This document shows, in pieces, positions 11,275 to 18,168 of a stretch of DNA of 35,811 nt (the stretch's first letter is position 1; the number at the start of each line of letters is the position of its first letter). The position numbers were made by a program, and so were the translations under genes. The notes under the pieces are model-generated. The model saw only the letters and a program-made list of their open reading frames with translations, did no database searches and was not told the DNA's origin. The stretch spans positions 1-35,811 of the forward strand of contig JANRJF010000192.1 in assembly GCA_033764095.1 (NCBI GenBank), read 5' to 3'. This stretch comes from JBDTMT01 sp033764095. GTDB taxonomy: Bacteria > Desulfobacterota > Binatia > HRBIN30 > CADEER01.

Positions 11275-11415
11275 GAGTGCTGACGTGCTGACGTGTGGAG
11301 GTGCGGAGGTGTTGGCGGACGGTCTTCCCGAATGCACTCGCGGCCTCGCGTCCAATTGGCATCCACACCTCAGCACTTCAGCACGTCAGCACCCCGCACG
11401 TCCGCACCTCAGCTC
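11275..11415. repeat. Inverted repeat with 8-nt tandem-word arms (element C)
   Basis: The left arm (11275-11314) and right arm (11363-11415) are arrays of degenerate 8-nt words such as ACGTGCTG and AGGTGCGG, in opposite orientation. The longest exact inverted match is 15 nt, GTGCTGACGTGCTGA at 11277-11291 against 11378-11392. The arms differ in unit number, and the loop is 48 nt. The right arm overlaps the last codons and stop (11409-11411) of the carotenoid-oxygenase gene. Confidence 0.8.
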
Positions 11416-13073
11416 CCGCGTGTTTCCGCGCAGCGCAGGCCGGTCTCGACGACGCGGCGATAGGGTTCCGGCAGGTGCCGCCAATCATCGCCGAGGTCGT
11501 CGGCGACCGCGACGTGGTAGGTGGCGCTGCGGCGCGGCGCGGTGGCGCTCCAGGTGTGATGGATGGTGCGCTCGGGGCGCAGGTCGGGATGACCGATGCG
11601 CGCGATCGGACCGTCCGGAATGCGCTCCGCGTCGAACAGCCAGTACTGCACGTCGCGCTGCGGTGAGAGCAGATACACGCCGACCCAGCCGCCGCTGCCG
11701 CCGGGGCGCGGGATGAACTGGTTGGCGAGCGTCGTGGTGCCGTCCGGGTAGGTGTAGAGCTGCGAGGCGTCGCGGCGCCGCCAGTCGACGATGCCGAGCA
11801 CCGGTGCGAAGCGACCGTCGGGTACCTGGTTGGGGGGCAGGACGCGGTGCGGCCGATCGCCGTAGAGGTCCATCAGGCGCTTGCTGACCAGACTGCCATC
11901 GTAGCCGAGCCAGCTCATGTAGAGCGGGCTGTCGGCGGGGTTGGCGGGGCGCGGGTCCCAGCTCCAGACGCCGGCGCCCCACAGGCGCTCGGTGTCGATG
12001 ATGCGATGACTGGCGTCGAGCCTGCCGCGCTCGAGGTCGAGGCGGTAGTGGCCGACCGGCGTGTAGTCGCAGTTGATGAAGCGATCGAGCTGCCAGCGCT
12101 TGAACGGCTCGCCGGTCTTCCAATGCACGTCCTGCGGGGTGTTGGCGGCGAGGAAGTCGAGGCCGTTGCCGTGCGTCAGCCAGAGGTCGACGTGGCGACC
12201 GTCGTCTTCGTAGTCGGCGAGCAGGTGAAAGGCTTCGACCGGAATCTCGACCTTGACGAACGGTACGCCGCGGCGCCGGTTCTCCTCGGTGAGGTCGGCC
12301 TTGCGCACCGCGTAGACGTTCGACACCGGCAGGTGCGGCGCCTGCTTGGGCAGGCCGAGCCATTCGATGCCGGGCTCGATCTGGAACGACGACGACTCGA
12401 GCAGCAGGACGAAGTGGCGCGTCGCGCCGACCTCGTGCACGTACTGCGTCAGCCCGGCGCCCGGCACCTCCCAGGTGCGCACCGCGCCGTGTCCGTCCCA
12501 GGCGGCGACGCGCAGCGGGCGTTCGGTGGCGGCGAGCGAGGTGCCGTCGCGCGGCAGGACGCGGCACGAGTAGCTGTACAGCAGCCCGTCGCGGCGGTCG
12601 TAGTACGGGTGCGCGGTGGTCGGCACCGGCGGCGACAGCAGCGCCAGGCGACTGCTGCCGCCCCATTCGTGCACCCGCCCGACGACGGTGGCGAGCTGCA
12701 TCGATTGCGGGTCGATCTCCCACGGCCGGTTGAAGTCGGCGGTGAGGAAGACGCGATCGTCGATCAGGAAGAACGAGTTGTTGAGCCCGGTGAACAGCGG
12801 ACCGCCGAGCACCTGGAAGGCGCGCGGGTCCTCGAACACGTCGAGGTGCGCCAGCACCGCCTGCACGTCGTAGGCGTGCGTGTCGCGCACGTGCCAGCGC
12901 AGCTCGCCGGCGCTGTCCGGCTGCAGGTCGAGCCGCTGCAGCACGCCGGGCGCGAAGATCGAGTGCTGGTGCCACGGCAGCCGCGTGCCCGGCCCGTTGA
13001 TCCAGTGATGGCCGCGGATCTCGCTCGGCCACGTCCCCTCCAACAAGCGCATGGCGTAGGTGCGGGTCGACAT
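11409..13073 (-). CDS. Carotenoid / stilbene cleavage oxygenase family protein
   Basis: 554 residues, the normal length for a non-haem Fe(II) carotenoid cleavage oxygenase (RPE65/lignostilbene dioxygenase family). The four iron-binding histidines are recognisable: His155 (TTAHPYYDRRDG), His213 (YVHEVGATRHFV), His283 (EAFHLLADYEDD) and His505 or 506 (ERTIHHTWS). FIPRPGGSGGWVGVYLLS (453-470) is a further family motif. It would cleave a conjugated double bond in an apocarotenoid or stilbene; the substrate is not determinable. No signal peptide is seen. The start at ATG 13073 excludes a much longer in-frame extension that would run through the glutathione transferase region. The C-terminal codons overlap repeat element C. 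Confidence 0.85.
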   Translation of the reverse strand: MSTRTYAMRLLEGTWPSEIRGHHWINGPGTRLPWHQHSIFAPGVLQRLDLQPDSAGELRWHVRDTHAYDVQAVLAHLDVFEDPRAFQVLGGPLFTGLNNSFFLIDDRVFLTADFNRPWEIDPQSMQLATVVGRVHEWGGSSRLALLSPPVPTTAHPYYDRRDGLLYSYSCRVLPRDGTSLAATERPLRVAAWDGHGAVRTWEVPGAGLTQYVHEVGATRHFVLLLESSSFQIEPGIEWLGLPKQAPHLPVSNVYAVRKADLTEENRRRGVPFVKVEIPVEAFHLLADYEDDGRHVDLWLTHGNGLDFLAANTPQDVHWKTGEPFKRWQLDRFINCDYTPVGHYRLDLERGRLDASHRIIDTERLWGAGVWSWDPRPANPADSPLYMSWLGYDGSLVSKRLMDLYGDRPHRVLPPNQVPDGRFAPVLGIVDWRRRDASQLYTYPDGTTTLANQFIPRPGGSGGWVGVYLLSPQRDVQYWLFDAERIPDGPIARIGHPDLRPERTIHHTWSATAPRRSATYHVAVADDLGDDWRHLPEPYRRVVETGLRCAETRGS

Positions 13074-13112
13074 GCGCCGGTCGTAGCGCGAATCGGCGGC
13101 GGAAGAGAAGTT

Positions 13113-13189
13113 GTCGCGCGGGCGTCCCCGCCCGCCCGGACGCATCGGCGGTGCGTTGGCGCCGATGCGGGCAGGGACGCCCGCGCGAC
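13113..13189. repeat. GCGGGCG-type intergenic inverted repeat
   Basis: The outer arms 13113-13127 and 13175-13189 are perfect 15-nt reverse complements (GTCGCGCGGGCGTCC). The inner arms 13141-13150 and 13160-13169 are perfect 10-nt reverse complements (CGCATCGGCG) around a 9-nt loop. The left side carries a 6-nt insertion between them. The element fills most of the gap between the glutathione transferase stop and the oxygenase start. The same words recur inside the DUF2126 gene at 3749-3840. It may act as an RNA hairpin between the two genes. Confidence 0.85.
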
Positions 13190-13192
13190 GCT

Positions 13193-13945
13193 TCAGATCC
13201 GCATCACGCCGCGGCGCGGCGTGTCGGTGCCGAACGTCTCGGCGGTGAGTGGCGCGCCGATCTCGGCGAGCGCGCTGCGCACCTTGGCGATCGGCGTGCG
13301 CATGCTGCGCTCCTCGAAGGGGACCAGGCGTTGGAAGGCGTCGAGCTGCCAGACCCGCAGCACCAGCGCGGCGCTGCGCGGCCAGCGCGCGGCGTCGATG
13401 GCGAACCCCGCGAAGGCGGCGTTGCGGAACGGCGCGGCGATGGCCAGGTCGGCCACGCAGGGCGCGGCGCCGAACAGGAAGCCCTCGACGGGCAGCTCGC
13501 TCTCCAGGTAGCCGAGCACCTGCGGCACCTCCTCGTTCAGCGCCTGCTGCAGGATCGCCTGGTCGGTCGGCACGCCGAAGACGAACGGGTTGATCGCCAC
13601 CTGGTTGAACACCTTCCAGATCAACACCTCGCCGAGCCGCGTGTCGGCGTACTCCTCCAGCCAGCGGGCGCGGGCGCGGTCGGCGACGTCGCGCGGGAAC
13701 AGCGGCGGCGTCGGATGGCGCTCGTCGAGGTACTCGCAGATCACCGTCGAGTCGCACAGCGTGACGCGGTCGTCGGTGAGCACCGGGATGCGGCGCACCG
13801 GGCTCAGCTGGGCGAAACGCTCGTCGCCGAAGAACGGCACGATCGGATCGACCTCGTAGGCGATGCCCTTGAGGTGGAGGGCGGCGAGCACCTTGCGGAC
13901 GTACGGCGAGATGAAGCTGCCGATGACGCGAACCGGTCGGCTCAT
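13193..13945 (-). CDS. Glutathione S-transferase family protein
   Basis: 250 residues. The N-terminal thioredoxin-like domain contains SFISPYVRKVLAALHLKGI, SPVRRIPVLTDD (about 48-59, the cis-Pro loop) and DSTVICEYLDERHPTPPLFP (glutathione gamma-glutamyl site). The all-helical C-terminal domain follows, from about residue 88. A Ser sits near the start of the first helix where many bacterial enzymes have Ser or Cys. The start ATG 13945 overlaps the LuxR-type gene stop (ATGA), so translation is coupled. The gene lies between a membrane regulator and a double-bond-cleaving oxygenase, suggesting a shared job on a lipophilic or aromatic compound; this is inference. Confidence 0.9.
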   Translation of the reverse strand: MSRPVRVIGSFISPYVRKVLAALHLKGIAYEVDPIVPFFGDERFAQLSPVRRIPVLTDDRVTLCDSTVICEYLDERHPTPPLFPRDVADRARARWLEEYADTRLGEVLIWKVFNQVAINPFVFGVPTDQAILQQALNEEVPQVLGYLESELPVEGFLFGAAPCVADLAIAAPFRNAAFAGFAIDAARWPRSAALVLRVWQLDAFQRLVPFEERSMRTPIAKVRSALAEIGAPLTAETFGTDTPRRGVMRI

Positions 13946-14517
13946 GTGATGCCCTCCTGCGTGCGCACCGCCGGCGTGGCGCCCGTCGCGATGGGGACCA
14001 GCAGATCCTCCAGAAAGAAGGCGGCGAGCTCGGCGCGCCCGGCGACGCCCGCCTTGGCATAGACCGCCAGCGCCTGCTGTCGCACGGTCCGCTCGCTGGC
14101 GCCGCGCACCGCGGCGCTCTCCTTGAAGCTGAGCCCCTTGAGCAGCAGGAAGGCGACCTCCTTCTCCGCCGCGGTGAGCCGCCAGGCGTCGAGTTGCGCG
14201 TCGATCGCCGCCGCCAGGCCCTGCGTCAATTGACGGTGCTGCTCGCGCCAGCGCGCCGCCTCGGCGTGCGCGCCGGCAATCGAGCGCTCCGCCGCGACCA
14301 GCTCGCGGCGCGTGCGCAGGTAGCCGGCCACCAGCCAGCCGGCCGCCGCCACCGCGGCGGCAATGATGGCGAGCTCGATGCCGATATGGGTGGGGGTGCC
14401 GCCCTCGGCGGCATCGCCGATCACGTCGGCCAGCGTCAACGCCGCGACCAGGCCCAGGATGCCGGCCACGGTCAGCCGCTCGCGCCCCGACAGGGCGCCG
14501 TCCCCGGCATGCGTCAT
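13942..14517 (-). CDS. Membrane-anchored LuxR-type HTH regulator
   Basis: 191 residues. Two transmembrane helices (about 17-36, LTVAGILGLVAALTLADVIG, and 45-68, HIGIELAIIAAAVAAAGWLV) are followed by a charged, probably coiled helix (RRELVAAERSIAGAHAEAAR). A LuxR/GerE helix-turn-helix occupies about 115-175 (LTAAEKEVAFLLLKGLSFKE, then SERTVRQQALAVYAKAGV). No receiver domain is present, so DNA binding is tethered to the membrane and any signal must be sensed there. The 4-nt overlap with the glutathione transferase gene implies an operon, regulator first. The palindrome CCAGGCCTGG lies just upstream. Confidence 0.85.
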   Translation of the reverse strand: MTHAGDGALSGRERLTVAGILGLVAALTLADVIGDAAEGGTPTHIGIELAIIAAAVAAAGWLVAGYLRTRRELVAAERSIAGAHAEAARWREQHRQLTQGLAAAIDAQLDAWRLTAAEKEVAFLLLKGLSFKESAAVRGASERTVRQQALAVYAKAGVAGRAELAAFFLEDLLVPIATGATPAVRTQEGIT

Positions 14518-14533
14518 TTGCTGGATCCCCAGT

Positions 14534-14543
14534 CCAGGCCTGG
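14534..14543. promoter_or_regulatory. Palindrome in the divergent promoter region
   Basis: CCAGGCCTGG is a perfect 10-bp palindrome, lying 16 nt upstream of the membrane regulator start in the 96-nt gap to the divergent membrane-protein gene. It is a candidate operator for the tethered LuxR-type protein. No convincing -35/-10 pair was found. The role is inference from position only. Confidence 0.3.
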
Positions 14544-14613
14544 GTTTGCGTCATCAGACGGATAGCCGACCGGCGTCCGGGCCTGCACAGTCGCTGCAAA
14601 GGAGAACTGCCGC

Positions 14614-15096
14614 ATGAGCCCGCTGACGTCCGCACAGATCCATCTTGCGGTCAATCACCTGCCGGTGGTGACCGCCCTGCTCGCCCTGCCGTTGCTGCTG
14701 TTCGGCCTCACCGGCCGCGCCGCCGCGACCCGCTTCGGGCTCGGGCTGTTGATCGTGGCCGCGCTCGCGGCGGTGCCCGCCTCGCTGAGCGGCGAGGGGG
14801 CCGAGGAGGTGATCGAGTCCTACCCGGGGGTCAGCGAGCGGCTGATCGAGCGCCATGAGGACGCCGCCGAGCTGGCGCTGACCGCCACCCTGATCAGCGG
14901 CGCAATTGCCGCCGCCGCCGTGGTGGCACAGTGGAAGGCCGTGCCACTGGCGGTGGCGCTCGCCCGTCTGGCGCTCGTCGCCGCCCTCGCCAGCAGCGTG
15001 CTGCTCGGCCGCGCCGCGCATCTTGGCGGGCAGATCCGCCATCAGGAGATCCGCGCCGACGCCGGCGCCATGCCGCCGGCGCGGCATGCGGACTGA
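14614..15096 (+). CDS. Four-helix membrane protein, DUF2231-like
   Basis: 160 residues with about four transmembrane helices: 15-31, 40-57, 88-106 and 110-130. Near the N-terminus is AQIHLAVNHLPVVTALLALP, and near the C-terminus is LLGRAAHLGGQIRHQEIRAD. This pattern of a His in the first helix and AHxGG(Q)IRH at the end resembles DUF2231 and related four-helix proteins, some of which are proposed to bind haem or act in redox chains. The assignment is by pattern only. A strong Shine-Dalgarno, AAAGGAGAA, precedes ATG 14614. It is divergent from the membrane-anchored regulator. Confidence 0.75.
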   Translation: MSPLTSAQIHLAVNHLPVVTALLALPLLLFGLTGRAAATRFGLGLLIVAALAAVPASLSGEGAEEVIESYPGVSERLIERHEDAAELALTATLISGAIAAAAVVAQWKAVPLAVALARLALVAALASSVLLGRAAHLGGQIRHQEIRADAGAMPPARHAD

Positions 15097-15228
15097 GCGG
15101 ATCGCGATGTCATCGACGCGAAGCCGGCTTCGCAACGCTCGGAAACCGGATCGAGCCATCCCCATCACGGCGCGTCAGCGGACGCGCTGGCGCGCGGCTT
15201 GCGGCAACCCCAACCGAAGGAGACCTGC

Positions 15229-16944
15229 ATGACCCGTTCGCTCGCCTGCACCGCCCTGCTCGCCGCCGCGCTTGCCTGCACCGCGGGTCGCGCCGCCGCT
15301 ACCAGCGTCGGCACGCTGGACAACTTCGACGTCGTCAACGACACGCCGGGGCCCTGTCACGGCTTCGAGATCGAGCTGGAGGACATCCACCCGGCCGACG
15401 TGCCGTACACCTTCGGCGGCAGCTACATCCGCTACGGCGCGCCGGAGGTGCTCGACACCACCGTCGACCCGGCGCACCCGCGCGTGCTGGTGCGCTACCG
15501 CGCGTGGAACGGCAGCCAGTGGGAGGCGACGCCGGTGGCCCCGCCGAACGTCTCGCCGCAGGGGCACGACTGCTATTCCAGCGGTCCGATCGGCAACTAT
15601 CTCGACAGCGGCTGCGAGCACTTCGGCGTCAGCCTGAGCGCGACGCCGACCCGCACCACCTATCGCTGGCTGGTGGCGGCGGATCCGGCCGATGTGAACA
15701 GCGCCTTCACCAACGTCCCGCAGACGGTCAACCTGCCGGTGCCGGTATTCAGCGTCGCGCCGGCGCCGCCCGCTGCCGGCGGCGGCGTCGCCGTGCGCGC
15801 CGAGGTCGAGCCGGTGGACGAGCAGAACCCGTCGCAGTTCGGCGAGCCGCAGTGGTTGAAGGTGTTCAAGATCGAGACCGAGCAGCACCTGCAGCCCGAG
15901 GATCTGGTCAAGCTGCTGCTCGGCGCGCCGGGCAACGTCCTGCCCGACGAGACCGAGATCGAGACCGAGTGGAAGCTCATTCAGTCGAAGCCGGGCAACG
16001 CCGAGGGCGAGCAGGAGGACGCCGACGTGAAGGAGGATCACCTCGCCGCCGGCAAGCGCGGCGTGGTGCGGCGCTACGAGTTCTATCGCTACAACGGGCC
16101 GCGCGATGCGGAGAACAACGAGGCGCTGCCGTGCGTCAACGACGACAGCCCGGTACCCGCCGATCAGCCGGTCGAGGGGTGCAGCGATCTCGGCGACTTC
16201 GTCGGCGCGCAGAACGTCGCGGTCGACGTGGATCTCTCCGTCGCCGTCGACGTCCTGCCGACCGGTGAGGTCGGCGTCGCGTACGCCCCGATCGCGGTCG
16301 TGATCGGCGGCCTGACGCCGTACACGGTCGACGCCAGCGGAGTGCCCGGCGGTCTCATGCTCGACGCCGCCAGCGGTGTGTTGTCGGGCACGCCGAGCGA
16401 AGCGGGCGAGTTCAGCCTGGCGGTCGACGCGACCGACTCCGCCAGCGATCGCGTGCAGGGCACGCTCGGCCTGTCGATTGCGCCGGCGCTGGCGTTTGCG
16501 TCCGACGCGCTGCCCGACGCCACCGCCGGCGAATGCTACGCCGCCGCAGCGGAGCTGAGCGGCGGTGTGCCGCCGTTCACCTGGGACGAGATCCACCGCG
16601 ACCTGCCGGCGTGGGCGGCCACCACCGACAACAGCGACGTCAGCGGCTGCCCGACCGCCGCCGACGTCGGCACGACGGAGATCCGCTTCGCCGTCACCGA
16701 CGGGCTCGGCGCCACCGCCGACCGGACGCTGACGCTGACCGTGCGCGGCCCGCTTCCGACCTGCGCCGGCAGCTGCAACGGCGACGCCCAGGTCAGCATC
16801 GACGAGCTCATCACGCTGGTGAACATCGCCCTCGGCTCGCAGCCGAGCGAGAGCTGCGCCGACGGCATTCCGTCCGGCGCCCAGGTCGACATCGCCTTCC
16901 TGGTCGGCGCGGTCGGCCACGCGCTGCAGGGGTGTCCGGCGTAG
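15229..16944 (+). CDS. Secreted protein with putative-Ig and dockerin-like modules
   Basis: 571 residues. The signal peptide is MTRSLACTALLAAALACTAG with cleavage near AAA-TS; the start at ATG 15229 is fixed by GAAGGAGA 6 nt upstream. The N-terminal about 340 residues are an unrecognised region containing several Cys. Next come two putative-Ig (He_PIG-like) domains, the first with GGLMLDAASGVLSGTPSEAG and the second around FAVTDGLGATADRTLTLTV. The C-terminus is a dockerin-like pair: CNGDAQVSIDELITLVNIAL, then a degenerate copy GAQVDIAFLVGAVGHAL ending in QGC. The second repeat lacks most Ca2+ ligands. It is probably an extracellular or surface protein; the substrate is unknown. The stop is 2 nt from that of the convergent MOSC gene. 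Confidence 0.85.
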   Translation: MTRSLACTALLAAALACTAGRAAATSVGTLDNFDVVNDTPGPCHGFEIELEDIHPADVPYTFGGSYIRYGAPEVLDTTVDPAHPRVLVRYRAWNGSQWEATPVAPPNVSPQGHDCYSSGPIGNYLDSGCEHFGVSLSATPTRTTYRWLVAADPADVNSAFTNVPQTVNLPVPVFSVAPAPPAAGGGVAVRAEVEPVDEQNPSQFGEPQWLKVFKIETEQHLQPEDLVKLLLGAPGNVLPDETEIETEWKLIQSKPGNAEGEQEDADVKEDHLAAGKRGVVRRYEFYRYNGPRDAENNEALPCVNDDSPVPADQPVEGCSDLGDFVGAQNVAVDVDLSVAVDVLPTGEVGVAYAPIAVVIGGLTPYTVDASGVPGGLMLDAASGVLSGTPSEAGEFSLAVDATDSASDRVQGTLGLSIAPALAFASDALPDATAGECYAAAAELSGGVPPFTWDEIHRDLPAWAATTDNSDVSGCPTAADVGTTEIRFAVTDGLGATADRTLTLTVRGPLPTCAGSCNGDAQVSIDELITLVNIALGSQPSESCADGIPSGAQVDIAFLVGAVGHALQGCPA

Positions 16945-16946
16945 CC

Positions 16947-17501
16947 CTATACCGGGGCGAGTGGGCGGTGTGGCGCCGGCGGCAGCGCGACGCAAATCGC
17001 GTCGCCGGCGCGCACCACGCCGCCGGCCAGCACGATCGCCATCACGCCGGCTTTGCGAATCAGCCCGCCGTCGGCGGCGCGGTCGAGCGTCGCCGCCATC
17101 AACCCGGCCTGGATGCCGTCGAGTTGCACGCACGGATTGCGCAGGCCGGTGAGCTCGACGAGCGCCGCGTCGCCGAGCCGCAGGCGGGTGCCGGCCGGCA
17201 GCGCCAGCAGGTCGAGGCCGCGGGTGGTGACGTTCTCGCCCATCTGGCCGGCGGCGACGGCGAAGCCGGCGGCGGCGAGCGCGTCGTGCAACTCGGCGTG
17301 GATGAGGTGCACCTGGCGCAGGTTGGGTTGGTGCGGGTCCTGCGCGACGCGCGAGCGGTGCTTCACGGTCGCGCCGCAGTGCGCGTCGCCCTCGACGCCC
17401 ATTCCGGCCAGCAGGCGGATGGCGTCGGCGCTCGGCTTGCGCATGGTGTGCGCCGCACTGCGGTGCACGGCGGCGACGATCGGCTCCATGCGGCGCCGCA
17501 T
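16947..17501 (-). CDS. MOSC-domain protein
   Basis: 184 residues from ATG 17501; ATG 17489 (MEPIVAAVHRSAAHTMRK) is an alternative. It is a MOSC domain, the fold of molybdenum cofactor sulfurase C-termini and of YiiM-type proteins. Motifs are AGMGVEGDAHCGATVKHRSR (about 32-51), QMGENVTTRGLDLLALPAGT and LTGLRNPCVQLDGI with the conserved Cys. Standalone MOSC proteins are linked to molybdenum cofactor or sulfur transfer and to detoxification of N-hydroxylated compounds; the specific role is unknown. The start codon lies inside a perfect 10-bp inverted repeat shared with the divergent gene, which favours the shorter start. Confidence 0.9.
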   Translation of the reverse strand: MRRRMEPIVAAVHRSAAHTMRKPSADAIRLLAGMGVEGDAHCGATVKHRSRVAQDPHQPNLRQVHLIHAELHDALAAAGFAVAAGQMGENVTTRGLDLLALPAGTRLRLGDAALVELTGLRNPCVQLDGIQAGLMAATLDRAADGGLIRKAGVMAIVLAGGVVRAGDAICVALPPAPHRPLAPV

Positions 17502-17529
17502 CGCATGCGAGACGCGACGATGCGATGCG
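17497..17529. promoter_or_regulatory. Inverted repeat over the divergent starts
   Basis: CGCATCGCAT (17497-17506) and ATGCGATGCG (17520-17529) are perfect 10-bp inverted arms with a 13-nt spacer. The arms overlap the first ATG of the MOSC gene and the first ATG of the divergent membrane-protein gene. If the true starts are ATG 17489 and GTG 17582, the repeat sits in the shared leader and could be an operator. It is also made of a tandem GCGAT-like word, recalling the larger tandem-word elements. Confidence 0.45.
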
Positions 17530-17953
17530 ATTCCACGCCCGTCTTGACCGCGTTCGCCTCGCCCGCCTACGAGCCGAGTCTGTGGCGCGCTCCTATCTGC
17601 CGATCTGCACGCTGCTCGGGCTGGCGCTCGGCTGGTTGCCGATGCTGCTGCACGGCCCGATACCGGAGAAGTACAACGTGCTCTACATCCGCGGCGACGT
17701 CGCAGTGTGGGGCTGGTACACGGCGCGCCTGCTGATCGGCTTCCTGGTCGGCATCACCCGTTGGCCACGCGCCTGGTGGCTGCGCGGCCCGCTCTGCGGG
17801 CTACTGATGCTCTTCCCGCTCAGCCTGGTGTCGCTCGCCACGCCCGGCTGCGGTCCACGCTGCATGCTGCTCAACGACAGCTCCGCGCTCGTCATCGGCC
17901 TGGTCGTCGGCGGCGTCGCGTACGCGATCACCGGGCTGCACCGGGCGGACTGA
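17525..17953 (+). CDS. Small integral membrane protein of unknown function
   Basis: Up to 142 residues. The N-terminal about 19 residues are Arg-rich and may not be translated; GTG 17582 (encoding VARSYLPICTLLG) is a credible start. About three to four transmembrane segments are visible: around 25-42 (ICTLLGLALGWLPMLLHG), 65-78, 88-108 (GPLCGLLMLFPLSLVSLA) and 120-136 (SALVIGLVVGGVAYAITG). A PGCGPRC motif lies between the last two. The family is not recognised. It is divergent from the MOSC gene and convergent with the FG-GAP gene, with inverted-repeat element D filling the gap downstream. Confidence 0.65.
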   Translation: MRFHARLDRVRLARLRAESVARSYLPICTLLGLALGWLPMLLHGPIPEKYNVLYIRGDVAVWGWYTARLLIGFLVGITRWPRAWWLRGPLCGLLMLFPLSLVSLATPGCGPRCMLLNDSSALVIGLVVGGVAYAITGLHRAD

Positions 17954-17962
17954 TTCGACTAC

Positions 17963-18158
17963 GGGTGTCGCGGGCGCTTCTTCACCACAACGACACAGCG
18001 GCACAACGAATCACGGAGTCAGGCGGGCGGGCGCCGTGGGCCCGACACGCCGGCTCGATCCGGGAACTCGGTGCCATGGGCCCACGGCGCCCGCCCGCCT
18101 CACTTGGTGTCCCGTTGTGCCGTCGTGTCGTTGTGGTGAAGAACGGCCTGCGACACCC
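17963..18158. repeat. Long inverted repeat with 8-nt word arms (element D)
   Basis: The arms are about 90 nt each with a loop of about 30 nt. From outside in, each arm has GGGTGTCGC, then TTCTTCACCACAACGACAC, then 8-nt words of the CACAACGA type, then a very GC-rich block AGGCGGGCGGGCGCCGTGGG. The middle words differ between arms, while the flanking blocks are identical. It occupies about nine-tenths of the 215-nt gap between two convergent genes, so it could also serve as a bidirectional terminator, but no T-tracts are present. Confidence 0.9.
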
Positions 18159-18168
18159 CCGCCGGGCT

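Noticed and set aside
13074..14060. Upstream in-frame extension of the carotenoid-oxygenase gene
   Set aside because: The extension overlaps the glutathione transferase gene and part of the LuxR-type gene in another frame and crosses the inverted repeat at 13113-13189. The oxygenase homology starts shortly after ATG 13073.
17963..18158. Element D and the GC hairpins as simple Rho-independent terminators
   Set aside because: Stems are far too long and no T-tract follows on either strand. A termination role is possible but does not explain the tandem-word structure.
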